A stretch of 64,000 nucleotides of DNA from Ctenosaura bakeri (taxonomy: Eukaryota; Chordata; Lepidosauria; Squamata; Iguanidae): assembly GCA_948474755.1 (NCBI GenBank), contig CAOLHI010002161.1, positions 62,001 through 126,000 on the forward strand, written 5' to 3'. Each line of letters begins with the position of its first letter. Position 1 is the stretch's first letter. Below the pieces are notes generated by a model. The model worked only from the letters and a program-made list of their open reading frames with translations. It was not told where the DNA came from and searched no databases. Shown here in pieces: positions 22,622-33,787 of the stretch. A program made the translations under genes and the position numbers.

Positions 22622-22810
22622 AATACATAGAATCAGAACTGTACCATTGGAGAGAACCCCAAGGGCCACCCAGGCCATCCTTGTGCAGGAAATCAAGCGC
22701 TAAAGCATTTCTGACAGATGCTTGTCCTACTTCCTACCTATGTTTGAAAATCTCCATCAAAGAACACTTTCCAAGGCAATCTACTTCACTGTCCAACAAC
22801 TCCTCAGTGG
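22622..22810 (-). mobile_element. CR1-type LINE 3' end, old
   Basis: ATAGAATCAGAACTGTACC, GGGCCACCCAGGCCATCC and the block TGAAAATCTCCATCAAAG to CCAACAACTCCTC are the reverse complement of a CR1 3' region, with many differences. Confidence 0.65.
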
Positions 22811-22927
22811 ATGCTTTAGCTATGAGGCAACATTTCAAATTTTTTACAACATCCTAGTATATCATTGCTCTGGGACATTGTGGGAAATTTAAATAATGAC
22901 TTACCCTTGCTCAATTCATTGCAAAGT

Positions 22928-23118
22928 GCTGTTGTTGCTGTGTGCCTTCAAGTCATTTCCAACATATGGCAAATCTAGCATGAGGTTTTCTTGGCAAGAT
23001 TTGAGGCTGAGAGAGTGTGACATGCTCAAGGTCACTCAGCAAGTTTTCATGCCCAACCAGGGATTCCAACCTTGATTTCCAACAGTCCCAGTCACTCAAA
23101 TCACTACACCATGCTGGA
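22928..23118 (-). repeat. tRNA-headed SINE
   Basis: Read on the + strand it starts with the tail (TGTTGTTGCTGTGTGCCTTC, AAGTCATTTCCAACATATGG), continues TTTTCTTGGCAAGATTTG, and ends with the head complement CTCAAATCACTACACCATGC. Confidence 0.8.
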
Positions 23119-23221
23119 GCAACACTGCAAGGTGTAAGAACATATAATATATTTTAACACCCACTTTTCATACTTGGTTTTTCTCAAAGTTTTTAAAAAT
23201 GTATTTGTACAGCTTGGTCTT

Positions 23222-23432
23222 CCTGAACATCAGGAAGAACTTCCTGACAATCAGAGCAGTCCAGCAGTAGCATGTGCTGCCTCAGACTGTGGTGGACTCT
23301 CCTTCTTTGGAGGTTTCTAAGCAGAGGCTGGATGGCCATCCGTTGGGAGTGCTTTGATGGGTGTTCCTGCATAGCAGGGGGTTGGACTCAATGGCCCTGG
23401 GGTCTCTTCCAACTCTATAATTCTATGATTCT
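23222..23432 (+). mobile_element. CR1-type LINE 3' end
   Basis: TCAGGAAGAACTTCCTGACA, GGAGGTTTCTAAGCAGAGGC, GGGGGTTGGACTCAATGGCC and the terminus CTCTATAATTCTATGATTCT are diagnostic of a CR1-type 3' UTR and its short terminal repeat. Confidence 0.88.
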
Positions 23433-24209
23433 ACCTGAGGACTGTGAGTAGTCCTTTAATCCAGGTCTTTCCAAAGGGTGTGTTGCGACATGTTAATGTG
23501 TCGCCTGAAGAGTGTAGGTGTGTCACCTCCCTGGACCAAGAAGGAGCCCCACATGAGCCTTGGAAATGTATGTTATAGTTATAAATAAATCATATATTTT
23601 TGAAAATATAAATTAAAGGTTTTCATGAGATATGTTGTTTCCCCATACATTTTGTTATTACACAATTTATGTATGTATCTGTATATCTTATAAGAGATCA
23701 GTTTAACCTCCAGTTAGCTTGTAAAACTGAATTATTGTGCCGTGAAGTGCGTCACCAACATGAAAAGTTTGGAAAGCTCTGCTTTAATCCATCATTGCTG
23801 AGAAAACTACCGTGTAGCTTCCTATTTAATTTCATTATCTTGCCTGTGAATATTTAGTGGTGAGCTTTGCCAGTGGAACATTATAGGACTTGTGTTATGT
23901 GGATATCCATTGAGTTCTTTTAGCATCCAAAATGTATTTTGAGCCAATCTTTGCATATTATGGACTTGGAAGAGGACAGCTGTCCTAGGAAGAAAAAGTC
24001 ACTTTTTTGGAATTCTCAGATTCTACCAGGATAATTAATAATTGCTAGATGAAGGATTATTGGAGTTGTACTTCAAGACTGGAATCCTATTGGCAGGAGT
24101 ATGCTGGCAATTGACTTTTTTTTTTTTTAAGAAACTTGAGCAAAGGTGGTATGCTGATTTTGTTGTTCAAGCAGAACTCTGCCAGTGTCATCCTCACACC
24201 ATGCACTGT

Positions 24210-25175
24210 TGTTACCCTGTTCTCTGGGGGTCCCGGGAGGGGCGCCCAAATAACCAAACAACAAACACAACCTTTGGGAAAATTAGCTGGAGCACTCACT
24301 AAAGCTAGCGAGAGGCAGGGTAACTTAGCAGGATCTTGCAACCCAGCGTCTACGGGGGTCAGGTCAGTCAAGCAGTCAGACGACTTAAAGTAGCAAAAAT
24401 GATGTTTTATTAAACACAGACAAACATTAAAGACAACACAGTCACACAGCTAACTGAAGAATTGGAAATAGGGATTTTTGGAGGGAAATGGGTGATACGA
24501 CACCTGTCTCGTAGTACTGGAGAGATATGTTCATTGGGGTGCAGGGGAGAAGCTCAGAGCGGTTTGCTGAGGGGAGCTTGCTGAACAAAGCGGCAGCAAT
24601 GTGGAATGGAACTCAGGAGCGATCCCGGGTTGAGCGGGCTCAGTTATTGGAACTGAGGGGACAGCTCGCCAAGTGGAGCGGCAGCAAGGCTGGATGGAAC
24701 TCAGGAGCGATCCGAGGTGGTCTCGGAATCGGGGGTTTATATAGGGTGAATTGTGACTGCAGGCCATACCTTACTCGGTGAGAACAATTTGAGTTTGGAG
24801 CGGGACAAAGCTTTGGAAAGGTCAGAGTTTAGCATGATTGGCTTAAAGCCGAATCAACAATAGTGTAGCCAGTATGCAAATACGGAGCGCTTAATACAGC
24901 TTTGTAAGTTTATCTGCTCGGGGCAGGGCGCCTTTGTTAGTATCGCGCATAAGCAAAAGGGTGTTTGCTGGAGAGGTCCCTGAAGCGACAAACCGGCTCT
25001 GTTCGGCCTGCCTGGGTGGGGAATGGAACGTCCAGCAATTATCGGCCGTGCCTGTTTACGTGCTTGTCCAGAGGCCTCGCAAACACGTGGAGCGGGGTGG
25101 CAGAGGAAGGCCAAATGGTTTGATATCAAGACAATATCATATGCTATCTCCGGGTAGGCCTGAACCGCAGTAACA
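24210..25175 (-). mobile_element. Solo LTR of an LTR retrotransposon or endogenous retrovirus
   Basis: The 966-bp segment has TGTTA...TAACA ends and is flanked by CTGT at 24206-24209 and 25176-25179 (or ACTGT if the shared A is counted). On the minus strand it has a TATA box (TATATAAA, complement of 24736-24743) and, about 325 bases further on, AATAAA (complement of 24406-24411). This is the U3-R-U5 layout. It is more GC-rich than its surroundings. A 37-bp segment is duplicated with an 88-base period (24589-24625 and 24677-24713). No internal gag/pol region is present, so this is a recombined solo LTR. I cannot assign the family. Confidence 0.8.
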
Positions 25176-25859
25176 CTGTGTAGATATATTCACTACCACC
25201 TTTCAATTGGGAGCCTATTGACTGTTCCACAATAGTGGCATGAACCAGCCTGATGTAAGTTGCATAATAACATTGCTCAATGGTGCAAGCATAGCATAGC
25301 TATTCTGGAGTAACTTGATGCTGCAGTACCCCTTTATTTCGTCTCAGCCTGGAAAGCCAGCTTCTTCAAAGTCCGCCTTGGCAAATAGATCCTTAATAAT
25401 ATCAGAGTTTCCCTTTATGACCCTGCTGAAATGGGGTACTAATTACCTTGCATCATGGTAAGTAAAGCATGAAGGAAATGGGTCTCATCCATAAAGTAGA
25501 GCTGTCAGTCAGGTCCTAACAAAACAATTATGTGCATACTCACTTGTAAATATGTCCCACTGAATTTGATGATAGGACTGCACTGTAAACTACTAAAACC
25601 AATATGCAGACTTGTGTTACAAGGCTTTCACAAATAAGGAAATAGTGCATTGTCTGTAGCACTGTACTGGTGGGTTTATGCCACTGACCTTTTTACTGGG
25701 CTGGAGGCACAGGGAAATAAATTTCAGCTTAGTTTATTCCAGCATGCAAGAAAGAGTAAATTCAGTGATTTTTCTCCTTGCTTTGTGAGAATATGAGGAT
25801 TCCTGAGTAAATTTCATCCAGCAGTCCTACTTTGGGATTTTGTTCTGGAAAACTTATTA

Positions 25860-26060
25860 GTGCAAAAATACACAAGGGTTTGGGGCATAACCTGTGGACT
25901 TGGGCAGAAAACATTTTCTGCATAAAAAGCCATTTGTGCAAATATGCTGATCCCTGTGCAGAAATATCACTTCTTGTGCAGAAAACCTATTGTCTGCCTC
26001 AAGAAGCATGTTTTTTGTGAATTAAAACTGCATATATTTTTGGGCAAAGGAATTTTCCCA
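25860..26060. repeat. Dispersed repeat with TTCTGTGCA / TGCAGAA motifs, copy 2
   Basis: AACATTTTCTGCATAAAAAG, CCCTGTGCAGAAATATCAC and CTTGTGCAGAAAACC resemble the blocks at 5940-6170 and 39690-39900. Confidence 0.4.
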
Positions 26061-27750
26061 AACAAAATGCTGAAATATAAAGAATCTTGCAGCAATTCTC
26101 ATCTTCCTTGGCAAAGTGCCTTATCTGTTGGGACCTCCATCAAGGATGCAAATATTAACCAATATTCTTCATAATGGAGAGCAAATGTGCATGCACTATT
26201 GTTATTGGTGTTCCCTTGATAATAGCAATGAAGAAGAAGATGTATATCATTCCATTGATGACAATGGAGAGAAAGATAAGCAAGAAGGGAGGCAAAAGGA
26301 CCAAGTCTGAAAAAATGCAGTTAATATCTTATTAATTAATAGTTTGGGATGAGGACAAAGGGGGAAGTCAGAGGTGCTAAGGGTGGATTTGGATGGTGAA
26401 TTGGAAAGAAGAAAGAGAGAGTACACCATATAGAAGAGAATTCTAGAAAACAGGAGGAATGGGGACGTGTGTGTGGAGAACATAGATATTTATGAGAACA
26501 AGAGACTTTGGGTTATCAATGCATGAGCTACCCTTTGTCCACCCCCAAAATTTGTTTATACCTTTATGCATATTTCATAGGTGGATGGATAACAGATGAA
26601 ACCCTGGACAAATCCCATACAAGCATGCACAGAATGCTCATGGTCATATTGAGGTGCCTACTTTCTCAGTGGTAAATACCAGCAGCAGCAGCTGCTGGGA
26701 ATAGCCATTCCCGTCTGAGAAAAAGACTGGGGAGGTTACATATCCCAGCATCTACAGCAGGAAAATGATGGCATCCACTAGAAGAATCTGGCACTTCTCA
26801 TTTTCTTGCCCTGGGAAAGGAAAGGAAACCACAACAGTGGAAGGCATTTGAAACATGGAATAGGCAGGCCCTGTTCATCCCAAATCTAATCATAAGAACT
26901 CAGACAGGGGCATTTGCTTTTGTCATTTGACCACTCACAACTGTACTTGAGAGGTGGAAAGTAGTTAAGCTGGAGAAGCCTAAGCCCTGAACAGTAAGCA
27001 AACAACCAAGATGGGTAACCTCACAGACCAGACTTCCACACACTGGTGCCTTCAAGATATGTTGGCCTAAAACTCCCAGAATAGATTATTGAGGTTTCAG
27101 AGAATTGTAATTCACCAGGTTGAGGAAGGCTACCATGGGGAGAAATTAAAGGGAGACCGAGGAGTTTATGCTGAATGCAGAGAGTGATGGAAGTTAGGAA
27201 CTGATCCACAATGAGAACAGCAAAATCCAAATGCAAATTTTAGCAGTGTTGCATTGAACTTTCTAAGGATGTGAGATTCTGCATCAGTTCAAGAAAGCTT
27301 GTACAGTGTCATCAACCTAACATTTTTTCTGTGCCTCCACTTCTTTACCCTGGCATTCTGGCAGGACGGAAGCAGGGCATCCCTGTACAAATAGAGAGGG
27401 TGCCTCTGAACCCCATGCATCCTTCAGCAGGGCATCTGTTCCACCAGGAAGCCAAAGTACTGCTTCCAACATGGCAGACACCCCCTGATTTATATTACCA
27501 CGCAGGTGCCTACTCTGCTTGTATGGAAATACCAGCCATGTTAATTATGTACTTTATACAAACTGAAAAGATACATACAGTCAGCATTAGTCACTCTGAG
27601 TCAGAGGAGATGGGCCTAAGCAGACTGGATATTGACGTTTCTGCAATTTGCACAATAAAGTTTAACAGTTTACATCTACTCTACAGTTTCATCAATGTTT
27701 TCAATGTATCACCTGCTCAGTTGATTGGTATTTATGCATGCATTGATTCC

Positions 27751-27796
27751 TCTTTTCTTTCTCTCTCTCTCTCTCTCTCTGTTTCTCTCTTGCAAG
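27751..27796 (+). promoter_or_regulatory. ONECUT2: 3' splice acceptor of the ONECUT2 last exon with (CT)n polypyrimidine tract
   Basis: A near-pure pyrimidine run from 27751, with a (CT)10 core at 27761-27780, leads to TTGCAAG, and the exon begins at 27797. The acceptor is set by the conserved protein junction (Ala-Cys-Lys-Arg-Lys). The polypyrimidine tract is itself a dinucleotide microsatellite. Confidence 0.9.
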
Positions 27797-28083
27797 CATG
27801 CAAACGCAAAGAACAAGAACCAAATAAAGATAGGAACAACTCCCAGAAGAAATCTCGTCTGGTTTTCACCGATCTCCAACGCAGAACACTTTTTGCCATC
27901 TTCAAAGAGAACAAACGTCCATCCAAAGAAATGCAGATCACCATCTCTCAACAGCTGGGCTTGGAACTTACCACTGTCAGTAACTTCTTCATGAATGCTA
28001 GGAGGCGGAGTCTCGAGAAATGGCAGGATGATTTGAGCACCGGGGGATCTTCCACAACCTCCAGCACTTGTACCAAAGCATGA
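27797..28083 (+). CDS. ONECUT2: ONECUT2 terminal coding exon: homeodomain and C-terminus
   Basis: This is the last coding exon of a ONECUT-class (HNF-6 family) transcription factor, a nuclear DNA-binding protein with one CUT domain and one homeodomain. The exon opens after the acceptor AG at 27795-27796 in split-codon phase: its first two bases complete an Ala codon begun in the previous exon, followed by CKRKEQEPNKDR. It then encodes 94 residues and a TGA at 28081-28083. Counting from the Cys, the homeodomain spans about residues 16-75; helix 3 reads VSNFFMNARRR, giving the Phe48/Met50 pair typical of the class plus Asn51. The tail ends SSTCTKA, as in vertebrate ONECUT proteins. From memory of the family, EPNKDRNNSQKKSR and EKWQDD fit ONECUT2 better than ONECUT1 or ONECUT3. 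The CUT-domain exon is outside the window. The open frame continues upstream of the acceptor, but that part is intronic. Confidence 0.96.
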
Positions 28084-29260
28084 TCAAAGAACAGAATCTA
28101 AATTGGGCACAACTCAACTAAGATATATGAAAAGGAATGGATTCTTAATGGGGCCCTTCACTGGTGATTTGAAAGCACAATCCTCTTAAAACAGTAACGC
28201 CAATTTACAACATGGGACATTTAATTTAATTTAAAAGACTGTTAGGTTTTTGGGGGGGAGGGTGGGTTGTTTTAATGTGCAGGTCAACAATACACTCAAG
28301 GCAGACTAAGCACGTCTGAAATAGAAGTAGGTCATTCATGTCCCAAATTCATCCAGGGCTAGCATGACAGAGCCAATCAGAGCTTTAAAAAAAATCATTC
28401 GTTTTAAGGTTAAAGGAATCCATCAACAAAATGGCATCCATCTTAGCAGATTATTTATGAGAAGAAATCAAAACATGTCTGACCTAATTTATTTTCAGAA
28501 TGCTTAGATTCTCCACACTACTATACCAAAGCTCACAAACATTGAAACACACAGGTTCTGAGCACAAATTTTAACAAGACCTAAGAACATAGGATTTTTA
28601 TTTTAGAAACTCAGGCATTGTTACTTTAAACCCTTTTCAGCATGATCCAACTTAACATGTTTGGCTGTATTTAAAAACAACAACAACAACAACAACAAAC
28701 CCTAATTGTCTATGAACATATGGTCTTGGATCAGTACAATTTGGTTCCCTTGAACCCAAACTTTCAAGCACAAAGACAATAGATTTAGAAAACAGGACCA
28801 GCTCTGGACTCTTTGCCTGTTCTTACAAGACGTGCTCGGAGTTAGGGGTGTTTAGTGAACATGTTGGTTTCAAGCACACTTTTGCAGGTCACAATTTCTA
28901 TTTGTACATAGTGCCGACACACACTCAGGAAGCCAGTCATAATGTTACCACACATGGAGCAAATGCAACACTTATACAGCTCTAGATTTTTTTTTTAAGA
29001 AAAAGAATCATTAATAAGCCTTTATTAGTTGTGAGTCATCTAACTTCACCATGTCATTATCATTATCCTAAGGATATTCTTTTCTTTGCCACATCAATTC
29101 TGTATTAGAGTTAGTTGGGGTTTTCAGGCAGGAGAATAAAGCAAATACCTTGAAGATGTCATTCACTGATCACTGGAGCACTTAGTTAAATATGTTCTCC
29201 AAGTCTTGTTCCACGGACAAAACCATCACCACCTCTTCTTTTCATCTAAGAATGCAACAC

Positions 29261-30045
29261 ACCAAAGATGCAGAATATTGCAAGCCAAAGACCATTAGAC
29301 ATTTGCCATTTTTCTAACATCATTGTCTGTGTCATTGTTGCCATCATCGTCAAGGTAGTCAGATTTTTTAGTATGTTAAGAATCGATGGGAGTCAAAAGT
29401 ACAACTCTCTTTCAGTTCACCCTTCCAGGGAGCTGAAAAAGACGTTCTCAAGTGAAGTAGCGTTGCTCACTTTTAACTTCATTAGGATACAGTGTTCACA
29501 CACACAGAGAGAGACACACACACCATCTTTCTCATCAGAACTGCTCTGGTCACACAATGTGCATATTTACCAGTGAATAGCCCCCTTCCTTGGAACACCA
29601 CTTGAGTGTTCAATAGCAAGCCAAATGCTGTAATGATCCTTTAAAAGACACTTGAGACTCTTTTATGTACTACTTAATCGAAACCAAAGAAACTTTTTCT
29701 GCACCTATTTCTTCTGCAACAAACTGTTCCATTTAGGGAAAAAAAATAAAGAAATGAATAATAATTTTAAAAAAAATAAAACCAAAATAAGGAAGCACGT
29801 CAGGAAACAAACCAATGATAACACACTGTGTTTTGACAGACATCTTGGGACATTTTTAGGAAGCAGAGTTCAAAGAAAGGGTTAACAAGAAAGGAAAACG
29901 AATGGAAAAGCCAACGGGATTGCTGCTTCATTTGACAACTCAGTAATCTTAAAGTTGAAGATTGTCTTTAATTTGTGCCTATGCAGTTTTTTCAAAAGAA
30001 CAAGGAACAGACCAACCGAGACCTCAACAGCTACAATACCAAAGA
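29261..30045 (+). promoter_or_regulatory. ONECUT2: miR-9 seed-match cluster 1 in the ONECUT2 3' UTR
   Basis: Three 8-mer matches to the miR-9-5p seed (ACCAAAGA) lie at 29261-29268, 29683-29690 and 30038-30045, with a 7-mer-A1 (CCAAAGA) at 29285-29291. A further 7-mer (ACCAAAG) is at 28525-28531. miR-9 repression of Onecut2 is established in mammals; use of these particular sites in this species is inferred from the matches. Confidence 0.65.
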
Positions 30046-33000
30046 ATGAGGATTTCGCATGACTTTAAGTTCAGTTCATTATCTCCCCTTGCACAGCTAA
30101 TATGCTTATAGCACCATTGATCTGTGTAAAGGTAAATTGATTCTGTTTCTTTTGAGCAACAACAAAACAACACACAGAAAGAATATTTTATTTCCTAAGT
30201 TATTTTATTTTTTTCCAGTTTCTGCTCCCACATGGAATCTTGCTAAAGCATTCCATGGGCTCCAAGTATAAGATGTTGGGATACTATGCTAAGCAGTCTC
30301 CTCCAACCAGAACTGGTGTGTGAGGAAGTATCTTACCAGTTAAGCATTTTTTTTTTCTTGAATGGGTTGTGTGTATTTCATGCTTTTTCAATGATAAATC
30401 TAAGCCACAGAGGTTGGAGAAAAATGTTTTGTGAATGCAAATGAAATGACATTTTGTGGTTAAATATGTGGAATAATCTCATGCTTCTGGAAAAGTGCTC
30501 GTGCCATATCGTCTATGTAATCTAGAGAATAATTAGTTTTCCCGTCTGATCCTCATGACTTCATGCTCACTGAATTCTGACCACCCAAGTCCATTTCCCC
30601 CACTAGATCTCTGCTGATCAAACTAGGAAACCATGCTACTTTTCTAAATCTGGTAGACCTTGTATCCTCCCTTCCAGCCACAGGTCTACATCCCTGTATT
30701 GCTTCCCTCTATCGGTCTACATATACCGCTGTTGTACAACTTCTTCCCTCTAAAGCTTACATACCCTTTCTTTCTGGGACACCCTTTCCCCTTCTCTATG
30801 ACCTCAGGAACTGAACCTATAGTAGACAAGTACACAAAACTGTATTTCTCTTTGTTGTTCATAGAAGTGGACTTAGATTTTTTGGCTCTGAGGAAACCTA
30901 TTCCCAATCAAATCACACTTTCTTGGGTTTCTAACCCTTTTATAATGGAGATCCATCAGTGGTAATACTGTCTTTACTCATAGTATGGTTTCTGCTAATT
31001 CTACTCTGAGAGCTAGCAATGAAATTTATTTAAACACTATATGCAAAATCCACCTCAAGGCACCAGCAACATTGTAAAGCACCTACAAACATTTGGAGAC
31101 TGTATGGTGGCAGGGGTACAGATTTGTTATTTAGGAATCATTCATGGGATAGAGGAAGAGATCATTAAAATCAATGTGACAATTGCTATCAAACACAGGG
31201 ATGTCAATGGCAAATTTCCCACTGGTTTAAGTGGTTCTGGACTGCAGTCTCAGATGAAGTCAATTACTATCTACATTAATTACTATCTACATGCTGCCAA
31301 AATCAAGAACATAAAAAGCAAAATAAGAAGCCATTTTTAATAAATGGTAATTATAGTAATAAATGGTAATTATCATCAATTTCATTTTGGAAAATAATTT
31401 GGAATTCTGGACACACACATACACAGAAAAGAGGTGAAATGCAGAGGTGCTTTGGCATGAAAGGTGTATTTTGCTTCTTATCTAAACAGGTAATGTTTTT
31501 GAGCCAAAAATCTAATATTTCCCTTCTACTGATCTCCTTTTAAGAATTCTCCAAGCAGAAATCCTATGCTTTAAGTCCACATATTTCTGCAGTACCTATT
31601 GCAGAATAGAACACAACACTTATTTTTTTGTTGCTGTTTTGGTTTTTTTGTTTTGGTTTTTTTAAAGGGGGAACTCACACTGGCCTTGCAGATAGACACT
31701 CGTGCATGCAAATGAATACCATCGCAGTGTTTAACTAAAGTATTGTCAGATCTGGGTATCTGCAGGGCTATTGATGTGGTCCTTCCCTGAATATATATTT
31801 TGTATCCTTGAAGTCTGAGGGTCCTGTCAGCTTCTTATCTGTAATATTTATTTACTTTAAGCTCTGGACTAGTTTTGGTTGTTGTTTCTTTATATGCTTC
31901 TCAGACATTGCATGATCCCTTATTGAATTGAACATGGTACTTCAGTGAAAGTATGAAATGCTGTTTCTTGACCTTTCATAGATGACCTGCTGTTTCCCTT
32001 TTCCTTGGAAGATACAAGAGTATATATCTGTACTGTCTTCACAGAAGCGTGGTGTGACATTTAGTATGCTAGAACAGTGGCTTTATTCTACCTTCCAGAA
32101 ATTCCTGCCACAGACTTTGGTCTGTTAAGCAACTCTAGAGCCTACGCCATGGAATCCTTGGACTTGTAAAGGATTCTGAGATGTGACTTCACAACACATT
32201 CTTAGTTCAACCTGGCCAAGATTGCCATGCCTTGTTGAACTATAAATGGGCCCTGTACCACTAAATCACTCCATTGTGGCTACAGGTTGCAGGGACACAT
32301 TAGCAGTGATGAGCAAACTGTTATTCTTAGAGAGCCTCTGTCCAATGCCTAGTCTTATTCCATTTAGGAAACCCCAATCTAAATTGTAAGGAAATCTCAT
32401 CCCAAATTCCACAAAGGCTGAAAACCACTGATCTAGAATCTATTTGTATTCTTCTTGTACCATTGTTAATGTGGGAAGCTTTTTAAAATATTCAAATGCT
32501 CAGTCTGAGTATCGCCATTCACCATCAGAGATGCTGTTGATTGCAGCAGGAGATCTTGTCAGATCATCTATTATGTAACTGGGGGGTAGTTAGACTATCA
32601 CTTGGCAGCAGTGGGGCACAAAGCAAAGAAGCAAAGTGCAGTGCTTGGATTGTTACAAAGAGATTGAATCCACTTAAATGGTTCCAACAAGGAAGGTGTT
32701 GCTGCACAGCAAGACTACTCCATTATCCCAGCCCCAGAGACTCATGCATTGGTATGGAAAAGTAAAACTCCCCTTGTCATAATACGTGCACAGACACCCC
32801 ACACCAATAAAGACAGGATAGTGGAGTGTTCCCCTATGCCATGAGCAAGAATCAGCAGATGAAACATTTTCAGAACACATCTTCCAGCCCTCCAAAACAC
32901 CTCCTGCCCTCAGCATAACTTACTGCAAAAGATATGGGCAAGGTTGAGTGCATCCAGGCATGCACACATAAAATATGCAATGTATGTGCAGAGGAACTGA

Positions 33001-33762
33001 ACACATCAAATCCTGTCTTTTCCAAAGAGAAATTTAGTTTATGGGAACCACGAAACATGCCATGAAGGAAAATTTTCAGGGTTACGATGTGAAGGCAAGT
33101 AATGATAAATGATAAAAAAACCAGTTAAAAGAAAAGGTTGTGGTAGACACACACATACATTTAAGATGTTAAGAGGGACACATTCAGTTTTGGCCACATA
33201 TTCAGGTGTGCTAGATACAGCATAATTATCCCCATTTTAGAAAAAAAAGGCACCTCAGTAAGAACTATTCATCAAAAGGAAATTAATTGCATTTTTAACT
33301 GGTTAACCACTTAGTTTAGTCTTACAAATTAGGACTTCTTTCATAACACATTTCACACCAGCAAAAAGGGCACAGGAGGTTTTATCTGACAAGAGGTTGA
33401 GAGAGAGAAAAGGTATGTGATGTAACTAAATTACAAAAAAAACAGTGGATGTTTACCCTAAGAATCCTACAAATTGCTAGGAAAGTTACTTAGAAGAAGA
33501 ATGAATATAATGACACATTGAAACCATCTATAACTGAACAATTATGCAGGGATGCTCTGAGTTATGCATAGCTTTAGCATGTCATTGTATTCCTTTTCTT
33601 ATCGAAAGTAATTTGCCAAGATTGTAGTTTAGTGGAAGAGTTGAGACATTTCTATTAGAGATCCCGCTTGTAGTTCCTGAGTTTCCCAAGGGAAGCTAAT
33701 TTAAGTCTGTAGTGTAGTTATGACCTTAATGCCCTATGGCTATTTTGTGGCTTTTTACAGTC

Positions 33763-33787
33763 TTCTCTCTCTCTCTCTCTCTCTCTT
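33763..33787. repeat. (TC)n microsatellite in the 3' UTR
   Basis: A continuous TC run followed by TTTTA. A shorter CT run lies at about 38179-38198, and an (AAAAC)n tract at about 35655-35680. Confidence 0.85.

Larger units (their letters stand above)
1..27796 (+). other. ONECUT2: 3' portion of the large ONECUT2 intron
   Basis: Everything upstream of the terminal exon is read as intron, because ONECUT genes have a CUT-domain exon far upstream and no frame here encodes a CUT domain. Most of it is old transposon sequence, listed separately. Stretches where I see no gene and no clear repeat are about 1-890, 2280-2727, 6170-7490, 8515-9460, 10255-10600, 13220-13865, 16735-17150, 19215-20080, 22066-22620, 23435-24205 and 26060-27750. 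Short open frames in these lack splice context, family motifs or length. Any of the unique stretches could hold intronic enhancers, which cannot be judged from a single sequence. Confidence 0.8.

Noticed and set aside
27271..27796. The part of the 270-codon open frame upstream of the ONECUT2 exon
   Set aside because: It reads through the intron and the CT microsatellite. The family's conserved junction (Ala-Cys-Lys-Arg-Lys) and the AG at 27795-27796 place the exon start at 27797.
27709..27951. Minus-strand frames overlapping the ONECUT2 exon
   Set aside because: They are antisense shadows of the homeodomain exon and the CT tract (Arg/Glu dipeptides), with no family similarity.
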